NCBI RefSeq assembly: GCF_009846885.1
Contig: NZ_WUWM01000050.1
Location: 1 to 33,198 of the forward strand
Direction of reading: 5' to 3'
From: Paenibacillus puerhi
Lineage (GTDB): Bacteria > Bacillota > Bacilli > Paenibacillales > NBRC-103111
DNA length: 33,198 nt
The notes below the pieces were generated by a model. It did no database searches. It was not told the DNA's origin and saw only the letters and a list, made by a program, of their open reading frames with translations. Shown piece after piece: positions 15,775 through 22,821 of this stretch. The stretch's first letter is position 1, and each line of letters starts with the position of its first letter. Both the position numbers and the translations under genes were made by a program.

Positions 15775-16190
15775 GCGTAAGAGGCGATCGGTGGTGCGAG
15801 GAAGGTGGGGGAGGCGCGGCGGGCGATCGGTGGTGCGCTTAGAGGGAGCATGCGACCGGTGGTGCGCAGCAGGCGCGGCAGGCGATCGTGGGTGCGTACC
15901 AGTGGCAGCATGTGATCGGGGGACAAGGCAGGGGCAGCATGTGATCGGGGGACGAGGCAGGGGCAGCATGCGGCAGTAGATGCGCAGCAGGGGCAGCAGG
16001 CAACTGTCCCGCGCAAGCAGCCGGCGATTGGTGGTGCGCGGTAGGCCGCGGCTGTCTCGCGCAAGCGCAATCAGCAGGCGATCGGTGGACGCGCAGGGTG
16101 AACTTGCGCACGTAGCAGGCGATCACGCCGCTGCTTCTTCCGGGGGCGCTGCCGGAGCGGCAAAGCGGGCTTGCGCCCGGTAGCTGCTGG
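15775..16190 (+). repeat. degenerate GC-rich repeat tract
   Basis: Imperfect units built on GGCGATCGGTGGTGCG and GGGGCAGCATGTGATCGGGG recur throughout. The clearest is a 29-base unit repeated in tandem at about 15904-15970. Arginine- or alanine/proline-rich frames run through both strands only because of the repeat composition. No ribosome binding site or recognisable protein domain is present. Function unknown. Confidence 0.7.
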
Positions 16191-16347
16191 AGGACGAATT
16201 TGCGCTCGTTTGCTGCGTCCGCCGCAAAGGCTGAATATCCGGCCTGCTACATCGAGTAACCCTCGTCAACAAGTTCAAATCGGATTCGGCATCTCGTAAT
16301 CCCTATTTAACCAAGTACCTCTAGGGTATTTTTGTCGTGAGATCGGA
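16191..16347. other. intergenic spacer between two repeat tracts
   Basis: This is non-coding sequence with a short TACC-TCTA-GGTA dyad followed by TTTTTG near 16317-16334. Nothing else is recognised. Confidence 0.4.
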
Positions 16348-16735
16348 TTTGTACGAAAAATCGTATAAAGAGGCACATATGGCTGATCGAAGTGTCCGTT
16401 TTATATGAAATATCATACAAATATCCCTGCCTATGTTGATACTGAGCCGTTTTTGTACGAAAAGTCGTACAAAGGGGCACGTATGGCTGATCGAAGCGTT
16501 CGTTTTATATGAAAATCATACATCTATCCCCGCCTAAGTTGATAGTGAGCCATTTTTGTATGAAAAGTCGTACAAAGAGGCACGTATGGCTGATCGAAGC
16601 GTCCGGTTTATATGAAAAATCATATATCTATCCCCGCCTAAGTTGATAGTGAGCCGTCTTTGTATGAAAAGTCGTACAAAGAGGCACATATGGCTGCTCG
16701 AAGCGTGCGTTTTGTACGAAAAATCGCACACATTT
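16348..16735 (+). repeat. tandem array of a ~104-bp palindromic repeat, ~3.7 copies
   Basis: Units start at about 16348, 16452, 16555 and 16659 (period 103-104). Each unit has a first palindrome of the form TTTGTACGA-AAAG-TCGTACAAA, then GAGGCACGTATGGCTGATCG, a second palindrome TATATGA-AAA-TCATA, and CCCCGCCTAAGTTGATAGTG. The last copy stops after the second palindrome (TTTGTACGAAAAATCGCACA). Whole units are conserved, with no unique spacers. A further inverted copy is at 861-980. Short minus-strand frames through it (65 residues) reflect the repeat and have no ribosome binding site. Confidence 0.92.
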
Positions 16736-16815
16736 GTTTCTCCATCAAAAATGTGCTTGCAAAAATCACCCGGTTATGGCATAAAATAATCATATTATCG
16801 TAAGTGGCGAAGCAC

Positions 16816-16858
16816 GCCCCGATTTTCCTTTCCATTTTGAGGAGGATCGGGGCTTTTT
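16816..16858 (+). terminator. terminator hairpin in the leader of the nuclease-like gene
   Basis: GCCCCGAT (16816-16823) pairs with ATCGGGGC (16846-16853), followed by TTTTT. A possible promoter (TTGCAA at ~16755 and TAAAAT ~19 bases later) lies upstream and the next gene starts only 26 bases downstream. It may act as an attenuator or insulate the gene from the repeat region. Confidence 0.8.
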
Positions 16859-16884
16859 ATATTTAAAGGGAGGGGTGACTTGTA

Positions 16885-17571
16885 TTGAATAGTTTTGAGG
16901 TGGAGCAAGAAAAGTGGATAGAGAGACATTTGGCCAAGCGCCATGGCGATCGAAAGGATGCACTGAGAAGAGGACATGGCTATGGGAATCGCTTGTTTGC
17001 CGAAAAAATATGGTGGCTTCTCATGGGACATTTTGATGGTTTGCATCCGGAGTATGAGGTTAGGGACTGGCGGGGACGATCCTATTATGTAGACTTCATG
17101 TGGATCTTGGGCGGGCATTTTTTTGTATTTGAAATTATGGATTATGGTTCGCATGGTACGGATCGGACCAAATATCGCATGGATTTGAATCGAGCTCTGT
17201 TTCTCCAATCGCAAGAATGTCGCTATATCGCGATTTCGTTGGATGAATTGAAGGAGAATCCATCCTTAATTTTAGCGATGCTTCGAGGTATATTGGCGCC
17301 CTATTTAGCTGCAACGGCAGAGAAGGGTGGCAACATCTCGCATAAATTTGGAAAAGTGGAACGGCAGCTCATGCGTTTGGCAATTCGACAAAACCGGAGG
17401 ATTCGTCCTGTGCAGGCTGCACGAGAACTTGAGCTTCATAAGCAAACGATCATCAAGTATTGTCGCGGATTAGTGGACAAAGGAAAATTTCGGGCGGTGC
17501 CGGCAGGCGCCACAGGCAGAATTTATCAATACGAATACTTGGGTTCCATGCAGAGTCCCGATTTGATTTGA
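16885..17571 (+). CDS. putative PDDEXK nuclease-like protein with C-terminal winged helix
   Basis: The product has 228 residues. TTG at 16885 is the start, because AAAGGGAGGGG lies ~9 bases upstream and no ATG or GTG fits the frame. Residues ~20-110 resemble a Vsr/DUF559-like restriction-endonuclease fold: HPEYEVRDWRGRSYYVDFMW, then FVFEIMDYGSHGTDR. The Asp of YVDF and Glu of FEIMD would be the active-site acids, but the usual E-x-K lysine is Asp here, so activity is doubtful. Residues ~160-220 look like a winged HTH (RPVQAARELELHKQTIIKYC). This fold pair is common as dispersed multi-copy genes in Paenibacillus, by my recollection; the function is unknown. It lies directly downstream of the 104-bp repeat array. 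Confidence 0.6.
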   Translation: MNSFEVEQEKWIERHLAKRHGDRKDALRRGHGYGNRLFAEKIWWLLMGHFDGLHPEYEVRDWRGRSYYVDFMWILGGHFFVFEIMDYGSHGTDRTKYRMDLNRALFLQSQECRYIAISLDELKENPSLILAMLRGILAPYLAATAEKGGNISHKFGKVERQLMRLAIRQNRRIRPVQAARELELHKQTIIKYCRGLVDKGKFRAVPAGATGRIYQYEYLGSMQSPDLI

Positions 17572-17664
17572 TCACTTATCCTATCCACGATGAACGCCAG
17601 AATTCAGATCGCGTGAGCGGAGTATAGGCGGTATGCTTACCTCGAAATGAGTTCAATTGAGGCT

Positions 17665-17690
17665 CGATCCGAATGGATCGGCTATTTTTT
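17665..17690 (+). terminator. terminator after the nuclease-like gene
   Basis: CGATCC (17665-17670) pairs with GGATCG (17675-17680), loop GAAT, followed by GCTATTTTTT. Confidence 0.75.
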
Positions 17691-17700
17691 CTCCATCAAT

Positions 17701-17759
17701 GTAAAGTTTAATTGACATTGTGTATGAAATTTATTACATTATGTATATCGAACTTTACT
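17701..17759 (+). promoter_or_regulatory. promoter flanked by an inverted repeat, probable XRE operator
   Basis: TTGACA (17712-17717), a 17-base spacer and TACATT (17735-17740) form a near-consensus promoter. GTAAAGTT (17701-17708) upstream is the exact complement of AACTTTAC (17752-17759) downstream. A regulator bound to both halves, probably the XRE protein at 18238, could loop or block this promoter. Confidence 0.65.
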
Positions 17760-17789
17760 ACAAAAGATAATGAAAGGGTGGTATCATCC

Positions 17790-18236
17790 ATGACCTACCA
17801 AGAAAAGAAGAGCGTCGTATCGTTAATCAGCTCGATCCTTATTTTCGCAAGTTATTTCGCGTACATGTACCCGCAGCGTCCCGCAGGGGGATTGGAGTCC
17901 ACGGAAATCTTACGTTACTGGGGTTCCTTTGTCCTCATCCTGACTTTGGTTTCCATCATCGCGCATATCGTGATCAGTATTGTTTTCAACATCGTCTTCC
18001 GAATAACGACGGGAGAAAAGGAGCCGACATTTGCAGATGAATTGGATAAAATCATTGAACTGAGATCATTCAGAAATTCATTCTTTGTATTTATCCTCGG
18101 CTTCCTTCTTGCGATGGGATCGCTGGTGATCGATTATCCGCCTCAGGTGATGTTCGTGATCCTGATCATTTCTGGATTTATCTCGGATGTGATCGGTTCC
18201 GTTACAAAATTTTATCACTATCGGAAAGGAGTCTAA
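17790..18236 (+). CDS. small integral membrane protein paired with an XRE regulator
   Basis: The product has 148 residues. I chose the ATG at 17790 (MTYQEKKSV) because AAAGGGTGG lies 8 bases upstream; the longer frame from 17712 overlaps the promoter. It has four predicted TM helices (~8-26, ~45-70, ~90-110 and ~115-135) and a short cytoplasmic loop with an acidic FADELDKIIEL stretch. The stop is followed one base later by the XRE gene. This membrane protein plus Cro/CI-type regulator arrangement is common in Firmicutes; the role of the membrane protein is not established. Confidence 0.85.
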   Translation: MTYQEKKSVVSLISSILIFASYFAYMYPQRPAGGLESTEILRYWGSFVLILTLVSIIAHIVISIVFNIVFRITTGEKEPTFADELDKIIELRSFRNSFFVFILGFLLAMGSLVIDYPPQVMFVILIISGFISDVIGSVTKFYHYRKGV

Positions 18237-18237
18237 T

Positions 18238-18462
18238 GTGGGAAAAAATCTGGTCGGCAATCACATCCGAAAATTACGGTTCAACCAAAATGAAATGACA
18301 CAGCAGCAGTTAGCTGACAAGGTGGGCGTTACGAGACAAACCATCGTGGCCTTGGAAAAGGGAAACTATTCCCCGTCTCTCGAACTGGCCTTTCGCATTG
18401 CTAATGCCTTCAACTTGCCTTTGGAAGAAGTATTTTTTTACGGGGATCATCCTGAAGAGTAA
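18238..18462 (+). CDS. XRE (Cro/CI)-family transcriptional regulator
   Basis: The product has 74 residues, nearly all one HTH_3 domain: IRKLRFNQNEMTQQQLADKV, then GVTRQTIVALEKGNYSPSLE. The start is GTG at 18238, preceded by GGAAAGGAG at the right distance. The ATG at 18236 is in another frame. It probably autoregulates the upstream operon through the inverted repeat around the 17712 promoter. It has no sensor or peptidase domain, so the signal is unknown. Confidence 0.92.
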   Translation: MGKNLVGNHIRKLRFNQNEMTQQQLADKVGVTRQTIVALEKGNYSPSLELAFRIANAFNLPLEEVFFYGDHPEE

Positions 18463-18508
18463 GCATAAAGATTGACTGAGATGGATACCAAGAAGAGGAG
18501 ATTACAAA

Positions 18509-19219
18509 ATGAAGCAAAATCAATTAGCTGCAAAAACCGCGGGAATCCTGTTCATCCTTGCGGCGGTTTCGGCGATAGCAGGTCTTATTCTATACGATCC
18601 GATCCTGAATGGCCCCGATTACTTGATAGAAGGGGCCGCTCACGCCAACCAGGTGGTAGGGGGAGCGCTTATGGAATTGGTGCTTGTCGCTTCAGCTGTC
18701 GGCACTTCGATTACGATGTTCCCGTATTTAAAAAAGTACAATGAAACCTTAGCGCTTGGGCATGTTTGCTTTCGATTACTTGAGGCGGTTATCATCACGA
18801 TCGGCATCATCAGCGTACTGTCGCTATTGTCCTTAAGTCGGGAATTTATCGCATCGGGAGCCGCAGATCCCGCGTCTTTTCAAGCATTAGGCTTATTACT
18901 GAAAGCGGTCCATGAGTGGACATTTATGCTTGGACCTAATTTCATGCTAGGGATCAATACCATGATGTACAGCTACATCTTTTATAAATCGGGGCTTATT
19001 CCAAAATTTATACCCATTTTGGGCATGACAGGGGCAGTGCTTATTTTCATCGCAGCCTTGTTGGAAATGTTCGGCGTAATTCCGCAGATTTCCATCTGGG
19101 GTGTTATTCTGGCGCTGCCCGTAGCAGCTAATGAAATGATCCTCGCCGTATGGCTGATCCTCAGAGGTTTCAATGTATCTGCCCTCCATTACAACAGGCA
19201 ACGAGAATTACCAGTGTAA
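18509..19219 (+). CDS. DUF4386-family membrane protein
   Basis: The product has 236 residues, starting MKQNQLAAKTAGILFILAAV. It has about six TM helices. The pattern of an N-terminal KTAGILFI helix, a central RLLEAV element and HEWTFMLGPNFMLG is that of DUF4386 proteins, whose biochemical function is unknown. AGAGGAG precedes the ATG. It is 46 bases after the XRE gene and may be co-transcribed and controlled by it. Confidence 0.85.
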   Translation: MKQNQLAAKTAGILFILAAVSAIAGLILYDPILNGPDYLIEGAAHANQVVGGALMELVLVASAVGTSITMFPYLKKYNETLALGHVCFRLLEAVIITIGIISVLSLLSLSREFIASGAADPASFQALGLLLKAVHEWTFMLGPNFMLGINTMMYSYIFYKSGLIPKFIPILGMTGAVLIFIAALLEMFGVIPQISIWGVILALPVAANEMILAVWLILRGFNVSALHYNRQRELPV

Positions 19220-19354
19220 GCAGGTTATGCGTGAGCTGAGAACGCACCCAATAAGAGGACTTTCCAAATCTTGCGCTTATATTCGGAAGGGGGCGCCCTG
19301 GGCTCCGAAATCGGGTAGGATTAAGAAATAATCCATAAACGAAGGAGCAGTCGG

Positions 19355-20068
19355 GTGGAAAAGTCGATTAGAGAGCAGCTCATGGAGCTGGCAGAAGAGG
19401 ATTATAGAAAGTTTTCCGCTTCCTTGATCCCAAATATCAATCATGTGCTGGGAGTTCGTTTGCCGACCTTGCGCAAGCTGGCCCGAGGGATCGCGAAGGG
19501 CGATTGGCGCACTTACTTGCAGCGGGCGGACAGCGCAACTTTCGAAGAGATCATGCTGCAAGGCATGGTCATCGGTTATATCAAGGCGGACATTGAGGAG
19601 ATCCTGAGCCTTGTCGCCGAGTTCGTCCCTCGTATCGATAATTGGTCCGTTTGCGACAGCTTCTGTGTCGGACTTACGATCACTAAGGCTCATAAGAGCC
19701 GGGTATGGGAGTTTCTGCAGCCGTATCTGGCCTCCGATCAGGAGTACGAGATTCGATTCGGAGTGGTGATGCTGCTGAATTTTTATGCCGAAGTCGAGCA
19801 TGTCCATGAAGTCTTGCAGAGGCTCGACCGTATCAAGCACGAGGGATATTATGTTAAAATGGCGGTAGCCTGGGCACTGTCGGTTTGCTACGTGAATGTG
19901 CCCGGGCCTACGGCAGCGTATCTGCGGCATAACGAACTGGATGACTTTACCTACAATAAAGCTCTGCAGAAAATAACAGAGTCCTTCCGCGTGGATGCCG
20001 AAACGAAAGCATGGATTCGCAGCCTGAAGCGAAAGATCAAGCCTGTGAAGGGAAACGTTCGCGGGTAA
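19355..20068 (+). CDS. AlkD-like DNA alkylation repair glycosylase
   Basis: The product has 237 residues of all-helical HEAT-like repeats, the normal AlkD size. The start is GTG at 19355 with GAAGGAG 7 bases before. The active-site helix NWSVCDSF has Trp97 and Asp101 spaced as the Trp/Asp pair of Bacillus AlkD; EIRFGVVML supplies an Arg at the expected next repeat. It should excise N3/N7-alkylated purines from DNA. The 3' end is 29 bases before the next gene, so they may be co-transcribed without functional relation. Confidence 0.9.
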   Translation: MEKSIREQLMELAEEDYRKFSASLIPNINHVLGVRLPTLRKLARGIAKGDWRTYLQRADSATFEEIMLQGMVIGYIKADIEEILSLVAEFVPRIDNWSVCDSFCVGLTITKAHKSRVWEFLQPYLASDQEYEIRFGVVMLLNFYAEVEHVHEVLQRLDRIKHEGYYVKMAVAWALSVCYVNVPGPTAAYLRHNELDDFTYNKALQKITESFRVDAETKAWIRSLKRKIKPVKGNVRG

Positions 20069-20097
20069 CATCCAACATGCATGGGAGTGTGTCGAAC

Positions 20098-21018
20098 ATG
20101 TCTTATTGGTCTGTCAGTACGTGGAGTCTGCATCGCTTGTTAGGTCCGCTGCGTTGGACGGTATGGGATGACGCTGCCCGTACTCATGTGACGCGGGTAC
20201 AGGATCAGCCGCAAGTGCATACGCTGCTTGAGCTGCCTTCAGAAGCAGCCAGACGGGGGTACCAGGCACTGGAAGTGTGTCACTTTCATTTTCCTTCGAC
20301 AGAAACGGCCTATCTGAAGGAGCTTAAGCAGTCCTTCGCAGCAGCCGGGATCCGGCTGGATACTTTGCTCCTGGATTATGGCAACTTAACCGATGCCGAT
20401 CCGGCCCGCAGAGAAGCGGACCTCAGCTTGATCCGCAGCTGGATCAAGATCGCTTCCGAGTGCGGGGCGAGGCAGCTTCGGGTCATTGCCGGGGAAGCCG
20501 CGCCTTCCGATGAGGAGGCGATTCGCCTGTCCGCGGCCGCGTTGTCGGAGCTCTCTGTCTATGCTGCCCCGCTGGGCGTTCAGGTCATAACAGAGAACTT
20601 CAAGTCGCTCACCTCCACAGGGGCAAGCTGCCTGAAGCTGCTGGAGGAAGCGGGGCGTCCTCTTCCCCTGATTACGGATTTCGGCAACTTTGCCGGTCCG
20701 GCCAAATACGAAGAGCTCGCGATGACCGTCCCTCACAGCGTCTCGGTTCACGTTAAGCCCATCTACGATGAGCATGGCATCGCCGACGAGGCCGAGCTGA
20801 GGCTCTGCCTGGAGGCGGTGGACCAGTGCGGGTATGACGGGGCTTTCGTGCTGATCTATGACGGGCCGGGGGACATGTGGGAAGGACTCGAACGGGTCCG
20901 CCGGCTTGCGGAGCGTTTGTCTTCCCGCCTGCAGCACAGTAAGGTCTTAACGATAAGTCTACGAATGATCCAATATTGTGACGTACCGAACACGAGGAAT
21001 GTCAACGAGCTTACCTAG
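20098..21018 (+). CDS. sugar phosphate isomerase/epimerase-like TIM barrel
   Basis: The product has 306 residues. I chose the ATG at 20098 (MSYWSVSTWSLHRLLG) because GGGAGTG lies just upstream; the longer frame overlaps the alkD-like gene. The xylose-isomerase-like (AP endonuclease family 2) fold is suggested by the YQALEVCHFHFPS strand, the VITENFKS strand with the catalytic-site Glu, LPLITDFGNF with a metal-ligand Asp, and VSVHVKPIYDEHG with a His. It is probably a metal-dependent isomerase or epimerase of unknown substrate. Confidence 0.82.
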   Translation: MSYWSVSTWSLHRLLGPLRWTVWDDAARTHVTRVQDQPQVHTLLELPSEAARRGYQALEVCHFHFPSTETAYLKELKQSFAAAGIRLDTLLLDYGNLTDADPARREADLSLIRSWIKIASECGARQLRVIAGEAAPSDEEAIRLSAAALSELSVYAAPLGVQVITENFKSLTSTGASCLKLLEEAGRPLPLITDFGNFAGPAKYEELAMTVPHSVSVHVKPIYDEHGIADEAELRLCLEAVDQCGYDGAFVLIYDGPGDMWEGLERVRRLAERLSSRLQHSKVLTISLRMIQYCDVPNTRNVNELT

Positions 21019-21114
21019 CATATTTCCCCCTCCCTTCTGAGGTTGTAATTCCTTAACGATTCGCTCACTCTCCCACCCTTAACTGCAATAGCACTCTGCC
21101 CAGTACCAGCGTGC

Positions 21115-21145
21115 TTGACTTGGAGTTAACTCCAAGAGGTAGACT
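21115..21145 (+). promoter_or_regulatory. MerR-type promoter with 19-bp spacer and perfect operator
   Basis: TTGACT (21115-21120) and TAGACT (21140-21145) are separated by 19 bases. The spacer region holds the perfect 18-base palindrome CTTGGAGTTAACTCCAAG (21119-21136). An overlong spacer with a central dyad is the hallmark of MerR-activated promoters. The MerR gene at 22199 is the natural regulator. Confidence 0.88.
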
Positions 21146-21190
21146 ATACGGGAAGGAAACAATCCCTAGGCGAAAGTGAGGAATTATCAA

Positions 21191-22180
21191 ATGGAATATG
21201 TGAAACTTGGACATACGGGCTTGGATGTATCCCGGCTTTGTCTTGGCTGTATGAGCTTTGGTGTAGCTGAGCGTTGGATCCATCCCTGGGTGCTTGATGA
21301 AGAGCGCAGCCGTCCCATCATAAAAAAAGCCCTAGAGCTGGGCATCAATTTTTTTGACACGGCGAACGTATATGCAGACGGAACAAGCGAGGAAATTGTC
21401 GGGCGGGCTCTAAAGGATTTTGCCAATCGAGACGAAATTGTCCTCGCAACGAAAGTTCATTTCCGTATGCATCAAGGTCCAAATGGTGCCGGACTTTCCC
21501 GAAAGGCAATCATGAGTGAAATCGATAAGAGCCTAAAGCGACTGGGAACCGATTATGTAGACCTTTATCAAATCCATCGCTGGGATTACGATACGCCCAT
21601 CGAAGAGACGATGGAAGCCCTGCACGATGTAGTGAAGGCTGGGAAGGCAAGATACCTGGGTGCTTCGGCCATGTACGCATGGCAGTTCCTAAAGGCTCAG
21701 CATGTAGCGGAGAGCAGGGGATGGACCCGGTTCGTCTCGATGCAAAATCATTATAACCTTATCTATCGGGAGGAAGAGCGTGAGATGCTTCCGCTTTGCG
21801 AGGTAGAGAAGATCGGTGTGATTCCGTATAGCCCGCTCGCATCAGGAAGATTGACACGTGATTGGAGGGAAACCACGCATCGCTCGGAAACCGACCAAGT
21901 TCAGAAGTCTAAGTACGATGCAACGGCCGATACCGATCGATTGATTGTAGAGCGGGTTGCGGCCATCGCAGAACAACGCGGCGTTTCCCGCGCGCAAATT
22001 GCACTTGCCTGGGTGCTGCACAAACAATCCGTAACGGCTCCTATAATCGGCGCTACGAAAATAGCCAATCTAGAAGATGCGGTAGCGGCGCTCTCCATTA
22101 CGTTGACACCTGAAGAAATGGCATCGCTGGAAGAGCCGTATGTTCCTCATCCGGTAGTAGGTCCCCTAGCGATGCGCTGA
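21191..22180 (+). CDS. aldo/keto reductase
   Basis: The product has 329 residues. The ATG at 21191 (MEYVKLGHTGLDVSRLCLG) gives the canonical AKR N-terminus; the GTG at 21176 is part of a longer frame. The catalytic tetrad is visible: Asp56 and Tyr61 (FFDTANVY), Lys88 (LATKVH) and His129 (LYQIHRWD). The C-terminal IIGATKIANLEDA motif binds NADPH. It reduces aldehydes or ketones in the cytoplasm. It lies under a MerR-type promoter with its regulator next, which suggests a response to reactive aldehydes or electrophiles, as for AdhR systems. Confidence 0.93.
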   Translation: MEYVKLGHTGLDVSRLCLGCMSFGVAERWIHPWVLDEERSRPIIKKALELGINFFDTANVYADGTSEEIVGRALKDFANRDEIVLATKVHFRMHQGPNGAGLSRKAIMSEIDKSLKRLGTDYVDLYQIHRWDYDTPIEETMEALHDVVKAGKARYLGASAMYAWQFLKAQHVAESRGWTRFVSMQNHYNLIYREEEREMLPLCEVEKIGVIPYSPLASGRLTRDWRETTHRSETDQVQKSKYDATADTDRLIVERVAAIAEQRGVSRAQIALAWVLHKQSVTAPIIGATKIANLEDAVAALSITLTPEEMASLEEPYVPHPVVGPLAMR

Positions 22181-22198
22181 CCGGAGGCTGATCTCTTT

Positions 22199-22582
22199 AT
22201 GTTGATAGCAGAAGTAAGCGAAAAATTCAATCTAACACCGGATACACTCCGCTATTATGAGCGCATCGGACTTATTCCACGTGTGAACCGCAATAAAAGC
22301 GGAATCAGGGATTATACGGAACAAGACTGCAAGTGGGTTGAATTTATTAAATGCATGAGGGGGATAGGGCTTCCCGTCGAGATTTTGATTGAGTATGTTG
22401 AGCTTTATCAACAGGGTGATAGCACCCTCGATTCCAGAAAAGAACTCCTCATCGATCAGCGTAAGCAGCTCGCAGCAAGAATGGAAGAGATGCAGAAAGT
22501 GCTAGTACGCATGGATGGAAAAATTACAAGGTATGAACAGACCATTCTTGAAAAAGAAAAGGGTCTGAGTAGGGCAAAATAG
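22199..22582 (+). CDS. MerR-family regulator of the aldo/keto reductase operon
   Basis: The product has 127 residues. The N-terminal winged HTH (SEKFNLTPDTLRYYERIGLI, then SGIRDYTEQDC) is followed by a long dimerisation coiled coil (~75-120). No Cys pair suitable for metal is seen in the C-terminal part, so an aldehyde/electrophile or hydrophobic ligand is likelier than a metal. It starts 18 bases after the reductase stop with GGAGG upstream. It should activate the 21115 promoter and itself by untwisting the 19-bp spacer. Confidence 0.92.
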   Translation: MLIAEVSEKFNLTPDTLRYYERIGLIPRVNRNKSGIRDYTEQDCKWVEFIKCMRGIGLPVEILIEYVELYQQGDSTLDSRKELLIDQRKQLAARMEEMQKVLVRMDGKITRYEQTILEKEKGLSRAK

Positions 22583-22618
22583 CAGGCTGCGGCGAACGCC
22601 GGATGAAAATATAAGGAC

Positions 22619-22652
22619 AAGGAAAAGGAAAAGGAAAAGGAAAAGGAAAAGG
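22619..22652 (+). repeat. (GGAAAA)5 hexanucleotide microsatellite
   Basis: Five exact tandem GGAAAA units (22621-22650) lie between the MerR gene and flagellin. The array is purine-only and ends in GGAGTC. It is prone to slipped-strand length change. It is not in a coding frame. Confidence 0.95.
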
Positions 22653-22821
22653 AGTCACTCTTGCTCGAAGGGCAAGCAGCGGCTTCTTTTCATTCGCAGC
22701 GGCAAACCCATGGAATGAATAACGCCGTAGAAGTCTACACACTCACGAAAGATCATGGACGATAATTGTGATCCTATGGTAAACTGGAAGGTAATTATCG
22801 TCTACAAAGAGGGTTGTCAAC

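Noticed and set aside
15717..16183. Several Arg- or Ala/Pro/Cys-rich frames on both strands
   Set aside because: They follow from the GC-rich repeat composition and lack start signals or domains.
16348..16735. CRISPR array
   Set aside because: The whole 104-bp unit is repeated without unique spacers, units are too long, and no cas genes are present.
16534..16835. Two 65-codon minus-strand frames in the repeat array
   Set aside because: The repeated peptide reflects the DNA repeat; there is no ribosome binding site, and the palindromes explain the conservation better.
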